Assembly (NCBI GenBank): GCA_002898075.1
Contig: BDSV01000209.1
Span: 1-45,676, forward strand
Direction of reading: 5' to 3'
From: a bacterium BMS3Abin03
Lineage (GTDB): Bacteria; Bacteroidota; Ignavibacteria; Ignavibacteriales; Ignavibacteriaceae
Length of the DNA: 45,676 bases
A model generated the notes under the pieces. The model ran no database searches and was not told the origin of the DNA. It saw only the letters and a list, made by a program, of their open reading frames with translations. Both the position numbers and the translations under genes were made by a program. Shown here in pieces: positions 9,775 to 18,820 of the stretch (position 1 is the first letter of the stretch; the number at the start of each line of letters is the position of its first letter).

Positions 9775-9846
9775 TTCATCTCTTATATTTCAACTATACC
9801 TAAATCCCCTTAGGCAAGGGGGACTTACAGTAAGCGATTACGCAGT

Positions 9847-9878
9847 TATACCTTTTACAAATTGGTTTTCGGATTTTG
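9847..9878. repeat. 32-bp repeat, copy A
   Basis: Identical over 32 bases to 11616-11647; the copies begin TATACCTTTTACAAATTGG. They flank the MATE gene in the same orientation. The function of the repeat is unknown. Confidence 0.75.
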
Positions 9879-10023
9879 ATGTAAAAGTAAATTGAATGAT
9901 AAAATTTAATTTTAGAGAAGTAATTTAATTCAGTGTAACAGATTACAAATTTGTTGTACATTACTTCCCTGTCATTGTCCTCTCCGGTAAATAAGATATT
10001 CAAAATCCCATTATTCGACTATT

Positions 10024-11358
10024 CTATATTTTGATGAAATATTTACTCTTCATATTAAAGCGGAGGGTAAGCAATATTGCGGAAGTCGTAAGCCCGGCAA
10101 ACAGCCCTATCCAAACACCTTGTACATTCATTCCTAAAACAAATCCCAACAGGTAACCGGTCGGAAGCCCGACAATCCAGTAAGAAACAAAAGTTACTAA
10201 AGTCGGTATTTTAACATCAGTCAATCCTCTTAGAATTCCGATACCGACTGCCTGAACACCATCTGAAAGCTGAAACATAGCAGCGATAATTAATAAAGAG
10301 GAGGCAATGCTCTTCACCTTTTCATCATTAATATAAAGCGCTGGCAGAAAATCGCGGAAAATTACAAATAACAAACCGAATACCGACATTACACATAGCG
10401 CTAAAAAGATCGATGTAAAACCGGCTTGTCTTACCTTTTCAACATTTTGTTCTCCGACAGCATTCCCTACTCTTATACCGCCAGCCATCGAAATTCCCAG
10501 TACAACCATAAACGATATCGAAGCTAAGTTAATTGCAATCTGGTGAGCTGCAAGCTGATCGGTTCCCAACCAGCCAATCATAATTACTGCGAATGAAAAA
10601 GCCCCGACCTCAAAAAAATACTGAAAGCCGCTCGGCAGCCCTAAAGAAAGTATCTTCTTTATAACAGGAAAATTTACATTCTTAAAATGGAATGAAACAT
10701 CAAACTGTTTGAAATATTCTCTCTTCATAACATAAATCATTAATGCAGCCGCCATAAAAATTCTTGAAGCAAACGTTGCCCATCCGGCGCCATTTAATCC
10801 AAGAGCCGGAAAACCAAAATTGCCGAATATTAAAACCCAGTTAAAAAATGCATTAATAGCATTCGCAGAAAGAACAATTACCATTGCTGGACGCACTACA
10901 GACAATCCCTCGATAAATTGTTTGTAAGTTTGGAAGAACATTAGAGGAACAGCACTGAAACCTAAAATACGGGTATAAGATTTTGCCATTAATGTTACAT
11001 CGGGAGGCTGATTCAAATAATCCAGCAAACCTGCACAAGCAAGTGTAACGGCAACAAGTATGAAACCTAATACCGTATTTAACAACAAAGACTGCCTGAA
11101 AAATATACCGCATTTTGAATAACTTTTGGCGCCGACTTCAATGGCTACTAAAGGAGTAACAGCAAATGAAACACCTATCCCAATGATAAAAATCAGAATA
11201 GTTAAGCTGTTTCCCAAAGAAGCCGCACCCAATGGAGCCGCTCCCAACATTCCAACCATTAAACTATCAACAACACCCATCATAATAAAACCGAGCTGCC
11301 CGATAATGACAGGATATGCTAATTGAAGTGTTTTATAAATATTTTCTTTGAATGACAT
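10024..11358 (-). CDS. MATE-family multidrug/cation antiporter (NorM-like)
   Basis: 444 residues with about twelve hydrophobic helices in two homologous six-helix halves. It belongs to the MATE exporters, which expel cationic or organic compounds in exchange for Na+ or H+. Residues consistent with the NorM branch: Asp31 in VVDSLMVG of the first helix, and Glu250 in GLPSGFQYFFE of helix seven, positions that carry coupling-ion acidic residues in studied members. The GNAVGEQN loop is also typical. No regulator or co-transcribed partner adjoins it. The substrate cannot be read from sequence. Confidence 0.9.
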   Translation of the reverse strand: MSFKENIYKTLQLAYPVIIGQLGFIMMGVVDSLMVGMLGAAPLGAASLGNSLTILIFIIGIGVSFAVTPLVAIEVGAKSYSKCGIFFRQSLLLNTVLGFILVAVTLACAGLLDYLNQPPDVTLMAKSYTRILGFSAVPLMFFQTYKQFIEGLSVVRPAMVIVLSANAINAFFNWVLIFGNFGFPALGLNGAGWATFASRIFMAAALMIYVMKREYFKQFDVSFHFKNVNFPVIKKILSLGLPSGFQYFFEVGAFSFAVIMIGWLGTDQLAAHQIAINLASISFMVVLGISMAGGIRVGNAVGEQNVEKVRQAGFTSIFLALCVMSVFGLLFVIFRDFLPALYINDEKVKSIASSLLIIAAMFQLSDGVQAVGIGILRGLTDVKIPTLVTFVSYWIVGLPTGYLLGFVLGMNVQGVWIGLFAGLTTSAILLTLRFNMKSKYFIKI

Positions 11359-11468
11359 GTAAATTTATGTGCTACGAAAAACTTGAGGACAAAGATAATT
11401 AATAACCTGAGAACAGAAAAATTATTTACACTTACAAAAATTTAATATGCTGCGTTAGGTTTAAAATG

Positions 11469-11497
11469 AAAAGCCCCGATTATAAACCGGGACTTTT
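11469..11497. terminator. Possible bidirectional hairpin terminator
   Basis: Stem AAAAGCCCCG / CGGGACTTTT with one C-A mismatch and a 9-nt loop. It lies 111 bases upstream of the MATE start and about 445 bases past the end of the small membrane-protein gene, so the transcript it ends is unclear. Confidence 0.35.
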
Positions 11498-11615
11498 CGG
11501 GGTAGTATGTTTTCTGTAGTACGGAGTAGACTTTTTACCGTTTGAAAATATTGTTCCTATCTAAATAAACCGACAAATTTCTTCGCATATATCATGCTTT
11601 ATAACCCTTATTATA

Positions 11616-11715
11616 TATACCTTTTACAAATTGGTTTTCGGATTTTGGTTTTATTATAAACTCACCTTTATCCTCTATTAAAAAGAGAGTTTATGGTGAA
11701 ATCCGAAAACCAATT
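11616..11715. repeat. 32-bp repeat copy B within a perfect 17-bp inverted repeat
   Basis: The first 32 bases match copy A at 9847-9878. AATTGGTTTTCGGATTT (11629-11645) is exactly inverted at 11699-11715, with 53 bases between. An inner ATAAACTC/GAGTTTAT pair extends the fold. The remainder of the 11359-11941 gap shows nothing else beyond the hairpin at 11469. Confidence 0.7.
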
Positions 11716-11941
11716 AAAATAGTGTATATTATGGATACTTAACAAGAATAAATCACCATGCCGCCCTTAATCTTTAGTAAAGCAAGTACGGGTTTTCTTT
11801 TCACCGTTAATTTTTATTCTTTTTTAAATTCCCTGGAATGACAATAAGGATGGAAGATTGAGAAACAAACTGAAAGTTGATAAGAGGTTAATATTTGTGA
11901 TTACCAGATATTATGCATATTCGAACGAAGCAAAAGTACAA

Positions 11942-12151
11942 CTAATTTAATGCATTCTTAATTGTAAAATTCAAATCTTCTGTAGCGGTCATTAATTGTA
12001 TCGCTTTAATTGAGGCAATCTCCGGTTCTTCTACAAACTTAACCTGCATTTCTGTTAATGGCTTATTCGCTTCGTCGCTGTAAAATTTTGCTGAAATAAG
12101 AATTCCAATTGCAAGAAAAACAAATATTACTGTTAAAACTAATTTGATCAT
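11942..12151 (-). CDS. Small single-pass membrane or secreted protein of unknown function
   Basis: 69 residues: MIKLVLTVIFVFLAIGILIS forms one hydrophobic helix (3-20). A short acidic/mixed tail follows, with KFVEEPEIASIKAIQLMTA. A good ribosome-binding sequence (GAGGT, 5 bases before the ATG) argues that it is translated. Not recognised as a known family. A perfect 8-bp dyad (AATCTTCT/AGAAGATT, 12195-12214) sits about 45 bases upstream of the start and could be a regulatory site or part of the leader. Confidence 0.5.
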   Translation of the reverse strand: MIKLVLTVIFVFLAIGILISAKFYSDEANKPLTEMQVKFVEEPEIASIKAIQLMTATEDLNFTIKNALN

Positions 12152-12540
12152 GCCTACCTCTGAAAATAATTAACCGGTAAAATAAATCATTCGAAATCTT
12201 CTAATAAGAAGATTGAAAATTAAGCAGTTAAAGTCAAGAAGAAAATAACATTTATATGTAAGAAGAGTATTGCGAAAATTAAATGAGACAGATCTCTGAT
12301 TAACAGAATAGAAAATATTTTAAGTTACTCAAAGCAAAGATAAATCCTTTATCGAGGAAATAATCATATATTAAAAAAAGGGACAGCAAAATTAGCGGCT
12401 CACAATAATCCATTACTTATATACTTCGTTTAGCTTTTTTGTTATCTTTAAAACATATTTATTTGAAGAAGTACTCATTAAATAAATCCATAAAAAATGA
12501 TTACATACAGAAAAATTGAAAATATTAGGTCGGTCAGAAA
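12152..12540. other. Intergenic stretch, little visible
   Basis: Apart from the 8-bp dyad at 12195-12214, no gene, repeat or recognisable site was seen in these 389 bases. Confidence 0.5.
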
Positions 12541-12981
12541 TTGAATTACCCGCAAGCACTAAATTTGCTAAGGAAAGCACTTAATAACTCAACCGCGGAA
12601 TTTAGAAGTGGGCAATGGGAAGCAATAGATGCTGTTGTTAACAAGGATAAAAAGCTTTTATTAATTCAGAGAACAGGATGGGGGAAAAGCATTGTCTATT
12701 TTCTATCAACAAGAATTTTACGCGACAGAGGAAAAGGAATCACTATTATAATTTCTCCGTTGCTGGCATTAATGCGAAACCAGATTGAGGCAGCGGAGAG
12801 AATAAATATTAGAGCCGCAACAATTAATTCCTCTAACCCTGATGACTGGGAAAATATAAAACGAGAAGTTCTTTCCAATAAAATCGATGCTCTTTTAATT
12901 TCACCCGAAAGATTAGCAAATGATGAGTTTGTTGAAACAGTACTTTTACATCTCTCGGATAATATCGGTTTGTTCTCATAA
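12541..12981 (+). pseudogene. Truncated RecQ-like DNA helicase (N-terminal fragment)
   Basis: 146 residues from a TTG start. The sequence matches the first RecA-like lobe of RecQ-family superfamily 2 helicases: RSGQWEAIDAVV (Q-motif region), QRTGWGKS (Walker A, about 44-51), ISPLLALMRNQIEAAERINI (motif Ia) and ISPERLAN (motif Ib). The next element in intact relatives would be VVDEAHCISDWGHDF. Here the frame reads NIGLFS and stops immediately before it, so the Walker B box, second lobe and C-terminal domains (several hundred residues) are missing. The protein could not hydrolyse ATP as a helicase. The break lies about 115 bases from a tRNA-Ser gene, suggesting loss by deletion or by an element inserted at the tRNA. 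Confidence 0.8.
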
Positions 12982-13095
12982 GTGCATAGATCGTATCAAA
13001 GTAACCCACCGGATATTTATTACTGAAAATACTTATGTTATGTTTAATTGTAAGGATTTATTAGGAGATACCTGTAAGTTCAAATAGAAAATATA

Positions 13096-13185
<90 letters not shown>

Positions 13186-13356
13186 TAAATTGGAAAGGCA
13201 AATATAATTATTTGCGTTTACTTAGCCAATTATAATATAAAATCAAATTTGTTTTTAAAGATGAATGGAAGATTTAAAAATTAATTTGACGATTTCTTAA
13301 TTTTTGATAAATCAGTTATATTTATTTAATTAGTGATAAGAAAATTATTTATTATC

Positions 13357-13447
13357 GGAGAGGTGCCGGAGTGGTTTAACGGGGCGGTCTCGAAAACCGT
13401 TGTGGTACTTGTTGCCACCGAGAGTTCGAATCTCTCCCTCTCCGCCA
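13357..13447 (+). tRNA. tRNA-Ser (CGA anticodon)
   Basis: Starts GGAGAGG at 13357 and ends with the encoded CCA at 13445-13447. Loop CTCGAAA gives anticodon CGA, which reads TCG. A long variable arm (TGTGGTACTTGTTGCCAC) and GTTCGAATC T-loop confirm a serine tRNA. It faces away from the tRNA-Ser(GGA) gene; 171 bases separate them. Confidence 0.95.
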
Positions 13448-13496
13448 CTTTATATAAATACTTTTAATCCATCCAATCCCAAAAAGGAAATAAATT

Positions 13497-13757
13497 ATGG
13501 CAGATTGTTCTTTTCAATTCAATATCGATACAAGTCCGGGAGAAATTATTATGAAAGTTAAATCGAAAATAGAAAACGATGGCGGAAATTTTACAGGTGA
13601 TGAAAACGAGGGAAATTTTAACTTACCCACACCAGTCGGTTCAATTGAGGGAAATTACTCGGTTAGTGATAATGAATTGAAAATAAATATCACGAAAAAA
13701 CCTATGATGCTTCCCTGCAGTATGATAGAATCGGAATTGGAAAAACGATTGAAGTAA
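13497..13757 (+). CDS. Small conserved protein of unknown function
   Basis: 86 residues, no signal peptide and no membrane segment. The pattern of alternating strands (GNFNLPTPVGSIEGNYSV, ELKINITKKPMMLPCSMIES) suggests a small beta-rich fold. It resembles short uncharacterised bacterial proteins with a G-x-F-x-G-D...GNF...G-x-Y-x-V pattern and a PCS...IE ending. It begins 49 bases after the tRNA-Ser(CGA) gene and may share its transcript. Confidence 0.65.
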   Translation: MADCSFQFNIDTSPGEIIMKVKSKIENDGGNFTGDENEGNFNLPTPVGSIEGNYSVSDNELKINITKKPMMLPCSMIESELEKRLK

Positions 13758-13875
13758 ATATTGCCGGTTATTTTACATAACAAATTATTCTAAATACTCT
13801 GCAATTATTTCTGAATGGATGACAATTGCCGTTCCTTTTTTATCTCAACCATTGTTGCCGGATAATTCAAGAGAT

Positions 13876-14517
13876 TCAATAATAAAATCTAAAACCGGCA
13901 CGGAACATAAATCCGCTCATATCATACCTTCTTTCAAAAGTCTTTTTGCCAACAGGTTGAACATCGACCTCGTAAGTCCAGCTTGGTTCTGATTGATTAT
14001 AATCTATTTCGAGCAATAATTCTGAGCGTGCACCTATGTTATATGCAAACCCGGCACCTATTCTCCAGCTAAAATCAAATGCGCCTTTTAATTCACTATT
14101 TTCAGGATTTTCAAAATTCCTGTAATCAATTATAAGCACATCAATACCTACTGCGCCCGTTGCATATATTTTAGAACGCGGTGCAACCGGAATTTTTGCA
14201 GTAATATTCATCATTATAGGAAAATCATAAAGGTTTGTACTCGCACGAAGTTCATTCAGACTTTCTTCAATTCCATAAATTTCATTAAATGAGTTTGCCA
14301 ATGTTTTATCGACAAAGTTTTTGCGGAACCAGTCAATGCTCCAGCCGAAATTAAAATTTTCATCAATGTATTTTCCACCCTCATAACCGATAATAAATCC
14401 TGCATCGGAAGCCCCGGGATTAAAAATACCGAGTTTTATTGCAGCCGCACTTGACTGTCCATAAACATTGTAACAAAGGAACAACAAAAATATTAGTATT
14501 AGTTTTTTCATTTTCAT
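13876..14517 (-). CDS. Outer-membrane beta-barrel protein
   Basis: 213 residues with a clear signal peptide (KKLILIFLLFLCYNVYGQS). The mature part alternates hydrophobic and polar residues with aromatic strand ends (FGWSIDWFRKNF, DFSWRIGAGFAYNIGARSELLLEIDY), finishing FMFRAGFRFYY, a typical C-terminal strand recognised for outer-membrane insertion. It resembles small 8-stranded OmpA/OmpX-like barrels of Bacteroidota. Function unknown. The ATG at 14517 and one at 14511 are both possible starts. It is separated from the cytochrome operon by 358 bases that include that operon's terminator, so it is not part of it. Confidence 0.75.
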   Translation of the reverse strand: MKMKKLILIFLLFLCYNVYGQSSAAAIKLGIFNPGASDAGFIIGYEGGKYIDENFNFGWSIDWFRKNFVDKTLANSFNEIYGIEESLNELRASTNLYDFPIMMNITAKIPVAPRSKIYATGAVGIDVLIIDYRNFENPENSELKGAFDFSWRIGAGFAYNIGARSELLLEIDYNQSEPSWTYEVDVQPVGKKTFERRYDMSGFMFRAGFRFYY

Positions 14518-14821
14518 CTCAATTTATGATTATATTCTTTTTCAAATTAAGTGCCGACATAAAAGTTATAAATAGATGAATTCCAGCATCTATTGTAGAA
14601 AAGTGTATGTTTAAATTGACATCATATTGCTGAAAATAAACACACAGTATTATAAACCCATGCTTCATAATAACAAAAATCGAGTTTTACTACAATTTAT
14701 CGGCTCTAAAAATAACTAAAGAAAATATTTAATTTAACAACTATTTAAACTATGTCTTTAAGTACGGTAGCTGCAAAGAATAGGACAAAATTATATCATC
14801 GTAAACAATATCATAAAAGAA

Positions 14822-14845
14822 AAGCCGCTGAGTTACAAGCGGCTT
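14822..14845 (-). terminator. Rho-independent terminator of the cytochrome operon
   Basis: On the minus strand the perfect 8-bp stem AAGCCGCT/AGCGGCTT with an 8-nt loop is followed by TTCTTTTAT. It sits 30 bases after the last gene of the porin-cytochrome operon. The remainder of 14518-14875 shows no other feature. Confidence 0.75.
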
Positions 14846-14875
14846 CAACTAACACACTATTTTTAAAAAATATTT

Positions 14876-15763
14876 TTAATTCCCGAATACGTTCTTTTCC
14901 CCGTTAATATGTTTCGTTTGGTCGATGATGTTTCCATTTGCATCAACGATATCTATATGGCATCCGCTGCAGGTAGTAGCATTCGGGTCGCCGCCGGCAT
15001 TTTGATGCCCTTGTGGCGGCAAATCGTGACAGGTTCCGCACAGCGCTTGTGTACCGTCAACCTTATTCCAGATGGGGCTAAATGCATTGCCAACTATCAT
15101 ACTATCAACGTAAATGAACTGATAATCCGATGAATCTTTTAAGAACGCCCAATCACCATGGCAATAAACTTCAGAACATGTTGCAGCAGGATAATTATAA
15201 ACAGGATTCACAGCAATGTTATGTACGGCAAGATTTCCAAAAGTTATTTCAGCCGGCAGCCCTGTATCTATATGCCCCGGATCCGAATATTTATCTGGAA
15301 CGATATGACAGGTAGAACATTCAATTTGATGCCCAAGCTCATTTTCGTAAAGATGAGAAACGTGTGCACCTACACCTACCGAATCAGTTGTGATATTTTT
15401 ATGCGTATCCTCCGGCGGTGCTATTCGTGTTGAATCCTGAAAATCGCCGTGACACGTGTTACAAGCTTCCGGACCGTTAGTTTGTGTATGACACGTTAAG
15501 CAGCTTGCACCAGTTATACCACCGGAATAATCTGCTGCGTGACAGCTTTGGCAAAGCGCTAAATCCCAATTATTTTCTCTTACTAATTTCCCATGAAAAT
15601 CAGGTGAACCCTGGTCAAGAATACCGGTTTTATGTGTAGTTATATCGGGTGAAGCGGGTAACGGTTCATTCAACTTACTACAGCTTGAGATTAAAAAGCT
15701 GAGTAATAAAACAGACGATATGATAATAAAGTTATATTTCATTTTTTTATCTAAGACTTTCAT
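14876..15763 (-). CDS. Seven-haem outer-membrane lipoprotein cytochrome c (CxxxxCH type)
   Basis: 295 residues. It has a lipoprotein signal peptide ending LLSFLISSC (lipobox Cys about residue 28), so it should be anchored to a membrane, probably the outer one. Seven c-haem attachment motifs are visible: CQSCH, CLTCH, CNTCH, CSTCH, one CSEVYCH with a four-residue spacer, CGTCH and CSGCH. The mixed CX4CH/CX2CH pattern recalls surface cytochromes of Geobacter and relatives. Its ATG overlaps the stop of the 14-haem gene (ATGA). In a porin-cytochrome system this is the best candidate for the outward-facing terminal reductase. That role is inferred from gene order and the lipoprotein signal. Confidence 0.88.
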   Translation of the reverse strand: MKVLDKKMKYNFIIISSVLLLSFLISSCSKLNEPLPASPDITTHKTGILDQGSPDFHGKLVRENNWDLALCQSCHAADYSGGITGASCLTCHTQTNGPEACNTCHGDFQDSTRIAPPEDTHKNITTDSVGVGAHVSHLYENELGHQIECSTCHIVPDKYSDPGHIDTGLPAEITFGNLAVHNIAVNPVYNYPAATCSEVYCHGDWAFLKDSSDYQFIYVDSMIVGNAFSPIWNKVDGTQALCGTCHDLPPQGHQNAGGDPNATTCSGCHIDIVDANGNIIDQTKHINGEKNVFGN

Positions 15764-16971
15764 TCCGCTTCAGATCCATGACAATAACCGCAAAAACCTA
15801 TTCCTGCCGGTGTTGTTGGTGAAGCGCTTGTATGGCAGTTATAGCAGATAGAACCCATGCTATTGTGCCAGTCTCCTTCAACATCTCTCATAAAACCGGA
15901 AGGATGAGTCTTGGGATTAGTGCCTTTAATTCCATCACTATCGAGATGGCATGTAATACAAACAGGATCGCCGCCCTGAACATCATGGCAGGCGGCACAA
16001 CTTTCAATATCTCTACTTGCAAGAATAGCATGCTCTCCGCCTCCGCTGCCTACGCCAATAGTTTTGAAGTCAGGTTGTAAATGTGACAACGGTGCTACCC
16101 CGCCAATAGAAAAATCAGCATCGTCTGAATTATGGCAATTCGCACAGAAGCTTTCGAATTGATGACACGTCTGACAGTCTCTTGCTTTCGATTTTGCATC
16201 GATGCCGTGATAAAACCTGTAATCCAATTCATGAACGCGCTGGATTACTTGCTGCTTATTTCCGTCTATTCCCTGGCTTGGCATATACGGCTGGTAGAAA
16301 TCATCTGCTGTATTGCTTTCTGTTATTGTTGTTGTAGCAACATGACACTCCTGACAAGTGGAATTATCATGGCACATCATACAATTTGCATCGATAGAAT
16401 TTGCAAGGTATTTGTGATCTCTAATAAAATTAACACCAATATGATTTTGCGGGGTTAAATTCGCTGTTGATATATGACAATTCTCGCAGAAGTTAGGAGC
16501 AATATTTTCAGGATTGTGACAGCTTACACAAAACTCCATTGGCGGAACTTTCTGCTTAGCTTCTACACTGTAATTAATCGCGGTAAAATCTTTATGACAA
16601 TCCTGACATTTCAAATCTCTTTTAAGATGATCTTTATGGTTAAACAATAATTTTGATTCGGTTTGAATTAACGGTTCATAAATTCCATTTTTATGACATG
16701 TACTGCATTCATCTTTGTTATCAACTTCATGGCAACTTGCGCAGTCATCATGATTCGGTAATAACCTGTCGTTCAACGAAGTGCTTTCCTCAACCGCTGA
16801 ATGACAATCGGTACAATCGGCAATATCGGCATGGAATTTATGAGAAAAATTAATTAACTCTTCGTTCCCTTCAGGCACATCTGATTTTTGACCGAGAAAT
16901 GCAGTAAAAGTTAGAAATGTAATAATTAGAACCGATGCAGTTATGTAGAAATTTTTAATACTCATATTCAC
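15760..16971 (-). CDS. Fourteen-haem cytochrome c
   Basis: 403 residues starting at GTG (16971) overlapping the porin stop; an ATG two codons later is an alternative. The N-terminus is a hydrophobic signal or anchor (YITASVLIITFLTFTAFLG) without a lipobox. Fourteen CXXCH motifs occur in order: CTDCH, CASCH, CSTCH, CQDCH, CVSCH, CENCH, CMMCH, CQECH, CQTCH, CANCH, CAACH, CITCH, CYNCH, CGYCH. Many further histidines could be distal ligands. Motif density (one per ~29 residues) is that of multihaem electron-transfer chains. Encoded between the barrel and the lipoprotein cytochrome, it may be the haem wire that enters the pore from the periplasm. This is inferred by analogy with known porin-cytochrome complexes. 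Confidence 0.9.
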   Translation of the reverse strand: MNMSIKNFYITASVLIITFLTFTAFLGQKSDVPEGNEELINFSHKFHADIADCTDCHSAVEESTSLNDRLLPNHDDCASCHEVDNKDECSTCHKNGIYEPLIQTESKLLFNHKDHLKRDLKCQDCHKDFTAINYSVEAKQKVPPMEFCVSCHNPENIAPNFCENCHISTANLTPQNHIGVNFIRDHKYLANSIDANCMMCHDNSTCQECHVATTTITESNTADDFYQPYMPSQGIDGNKQQVIQRVHELDYRFYHGIDAKSKARDCQTCHQFESFCANCHNSDDADFSIGGVAPLSHLQPDFKTIGVGSGGGEHAILASRDIESCAACHDVQGGDPVCITCHLDSDGIKGTNPKTHPSGFMRDVEGDWHNSMGSICYNCHTSASPTTPAGIGFCGYCHGSEAE

Positions 16972-18242
16972 TTAAAATTAGTATTAAACCAGTAATTTAA
17001 TTTGGCTAACAAACGAAAATCATCTTTATAAATTTTATTATTCAAATACTGTCCCTGCACATCAAACGAAAGCATTCTGATCGGTCTGTAATTCAAACCG
17101 ACAAGGAGAGTAGTCATATCATTTGCGCTAACATTCTTTTCCAGACGGTATCTTGTATAAGAAAATCCAAAACTCGGAGTAAGCAATCCGCCTAAAATGG
17201 TTTGTGCGGTATAAATGGAAATCGAACTCAGCTCTCCGGCATATCCAAAAGTTTTCCTGCCGGAAATTGTTCCCCAGGGCGATGACAAACCAAGAGATAA
17301 CCTCTGAGAGTTATCATCCTTATAAGAAACATTAGCAAATTTACCGAATAATTTATAGCTGCCCTCGATGAGATAATCACCTCCGAACTCTATTTCCTGA
17401 GTAGTTCCATAGTCGAAAACAGAGAAAATAGAATTATATCTAATTCTCGGTGCGCGGTAGTTATAATAGACTGATAGTCCAACATTATCAATTTTTTCAT
17501 ACCTGCCCGTTACTTCGAACTTGGCTGTTGTAGAAAAATTCAAATCATATTCATACCGTGTATTAATTCTGAAAGTCTTTGGAAGATTATAAGAAACTTC
17601 ACCTGAAAGATATTCAAATTGCCTCGAATTATTATTAATTAAAACCGTTGTATCTAATAATTCATCCGTTAAGCGCTGCGCAAAATAAGAAATGCTTTTA
17701 AAATTCTTATTTGTATAACTTAAAGCAATCCTGGCATTTTTAATTGAATGAATGGTAAGCTTACCCCCGGCGACGAAATCATTTTTTAAGTCATCGGTAA
17801 ATTTAAATTTTTGATAGGCAGGAACATTTCCGCCGTAATAACCGTAAAGGTCGTAGCCGTTATATTTAGCTCCAAGCGTTAACCCGTCGAATACACCGCC
17901 TGCGGCACTGTTAAAAAGAGGCTGTCTTCCTAATTTAAAATAAACCGTGTTCCATAGTTTTTTAACATCGAGATAAAAATTATAGAATCTGAATCTCGGG
18001 TCGAAGGTCATAGATTTTATTATATCGCCTTCTAAATTCAAATATGATTTTAAGGAGACGTTATCCTTGGCGAAATTAAAGTAAAGCATCTGATACGTTC
18101 TTGCGTAATTAAACGAAGTACTTGCAGTATCAAATCGTTCAAACGTATAAACGGCACTTGTAAAGCGCCCGTTTAAACTTTGAGAATATGAAAAGACGGT
18201 GAGCCCGAAAAACAGGCTCACCAATAGTATAATTTTCTTCAT
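16968..18242 (-). CDS. Outer-membrane beta-barrel (porin of the cytochrome complex)
   Basis: 424 residues from the ATG at 18242; an upstream in-frame TTG at 18248 would add two residues. Signal peptide MKKIILLVSLFFGLTVFSYS, then alternating amphipathic strands with frequent Tyr/Arg pairs (RINTRYEYDL, FEVTGRYEKID, LLVGLNYRPI), and a terminal KLNYWFNTNFK strand. The pattern fits a barrel of roughly 18-22 strands with no haem motifs. By position between cytochrome genes it is the likely pore of a porin-cytochrome conduit, functionally similar to MtrB or OmbB, though I see no sequence motif that places it in either family. It begins 18 bases after the tetrahaem gene. Confidence 0.8.
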   Translation of the reverse strand: MKKIILLVSLFFGLTVFSYSQSLNGRFTSAVYTFERFDTASTSFNYARTYQMLYFNFAKDNVSLKSYLNLEGDIIKSMTFDPRFRFYNFYLDVKKLWNTVYFKLGRQPLFNSAAGGVFDGLTLGAKYNGYDLYGYYGGNVPAYQKFKFTDDLKNDFVAGGKLTIHSIKNARIALSYTNKNFKSISYFAQRLTDELLDTTVLINNNSRQFEYLSGEVSYNLPKTFRINTRYEYDLNFSTTAKFEVTGRYEKIDNVGLSVYYNYRAPRIRYNSIFSVFDYGTTQEIEFGGDYLIEGSYKLFGKFANVSYKDDNSQRLSLGLSSPWGTISGRKTFGYAGELSSISIYTAQTILGGLLTPSFGFSYTRYRLEKNVSANDMTTLLVGLNYRPIRMLSFDVQGQYLNNKIYKDDFRLLAKLNYWFNTNFK

Positions 18243-18260
18243 TAACAAACGTTAGTTTGT

Positions 18261-18794
18261 TTAGTTTTTAGCAGAAATAGGATGTTTAATTTTATCCCAA
18301 AATTCGGTGAATTTAAATTCTTTATAAAAAGGACTCTCTTCATTATGACATTTAATACAAAGTTCTTCCGGCTTTTTATACAGAAGTAAACCGTTTGCTA
18401 TCGCTTTGTCTTTGTCTTCCATGATAGATTTTTTCTTATAGTCTGAACCGGGACCGTGGCAGGTTTCGCACTGAACACCGTCTTCCATCTTAAACTTTTT
18501 GCCCAACAAGGATGCATCAACATTATAGCCGGTAACATGGCATTTTAAACACTCTGGAGATTCCGAAGCTTTTGTTTTAAGACCTTTGTCTTTAGCTACC
18601 TTATCGGCTTTCTCGGTTAAGAGGGTTTCGAAAGCTTTTGAGTGTTGAGAATTTTTCCATATACCTAATTGGTTTCCGGACTTCTCTGATCTGTGGCACA
18701 TCCCGCATGTTTTAACTCCAACATAGGAATGTTGTGCAAATAAAAAGACGGGTACAAATACAAGTGTGATAGTTAGAAATAATTTAGAGCGCAT
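18261..18794 (-). CDS. Tetrahaem cytochrome c554-like protein (periplasmic)
   Basis: 177 residues with a signal peptide (KLFLTITLVFVPVFLFAQ). It has four haem motifs, CGMCH (30-34), CLKCH (82-86), CETCH (109-113) and CIKCH (146-150), in the order and context of cytochrome c554 relatives (YVGVKTCGMCH, GVQCETCHGPGS). Such proteins shuttle electrons in the periplasm. First gene of the operon, with a good ribosome-binding site AAGGGAGA five bases before its ATG. It probably delivers electrons to the 14-haem protein. The haem c maturation genes needed for all three cytochromes are not in this window. Confidence 0.9.
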   Translation of the reverse strand: MRSKLFLTITLVFVPVFLFAQHSYVGVKTCGMCHRSEKSGNQLGIWKNSQHSKAFETLLTEKADKVAKDKGLKTKASESPECLKCHVTGYNVDASLLGKKFKMEDGVQCETCHGPGSDYKKKSIMEDKDKAIANGLLLYKKPEELCIKCHNEESPFYKEFKFTEFWDKIKHPISAKN

Positions 18795-18820
18795 AATATC
18801 TCCCTTGAATATTAATAATG

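Noticed and set aside
9800-10003. 67-residue minus-strand ORF
   Set aside because: It lies in repeat DNA, includes repeat copy A and has no protein-like pattern or ribosome-binding site.
15130-16853. Several plus-strand ORFs opposite the cytochrome genes
   Set aside because: They are antisense shadows; the minus strand encodes coherent CXXCH-rich proteins with overlapping starts and stops.
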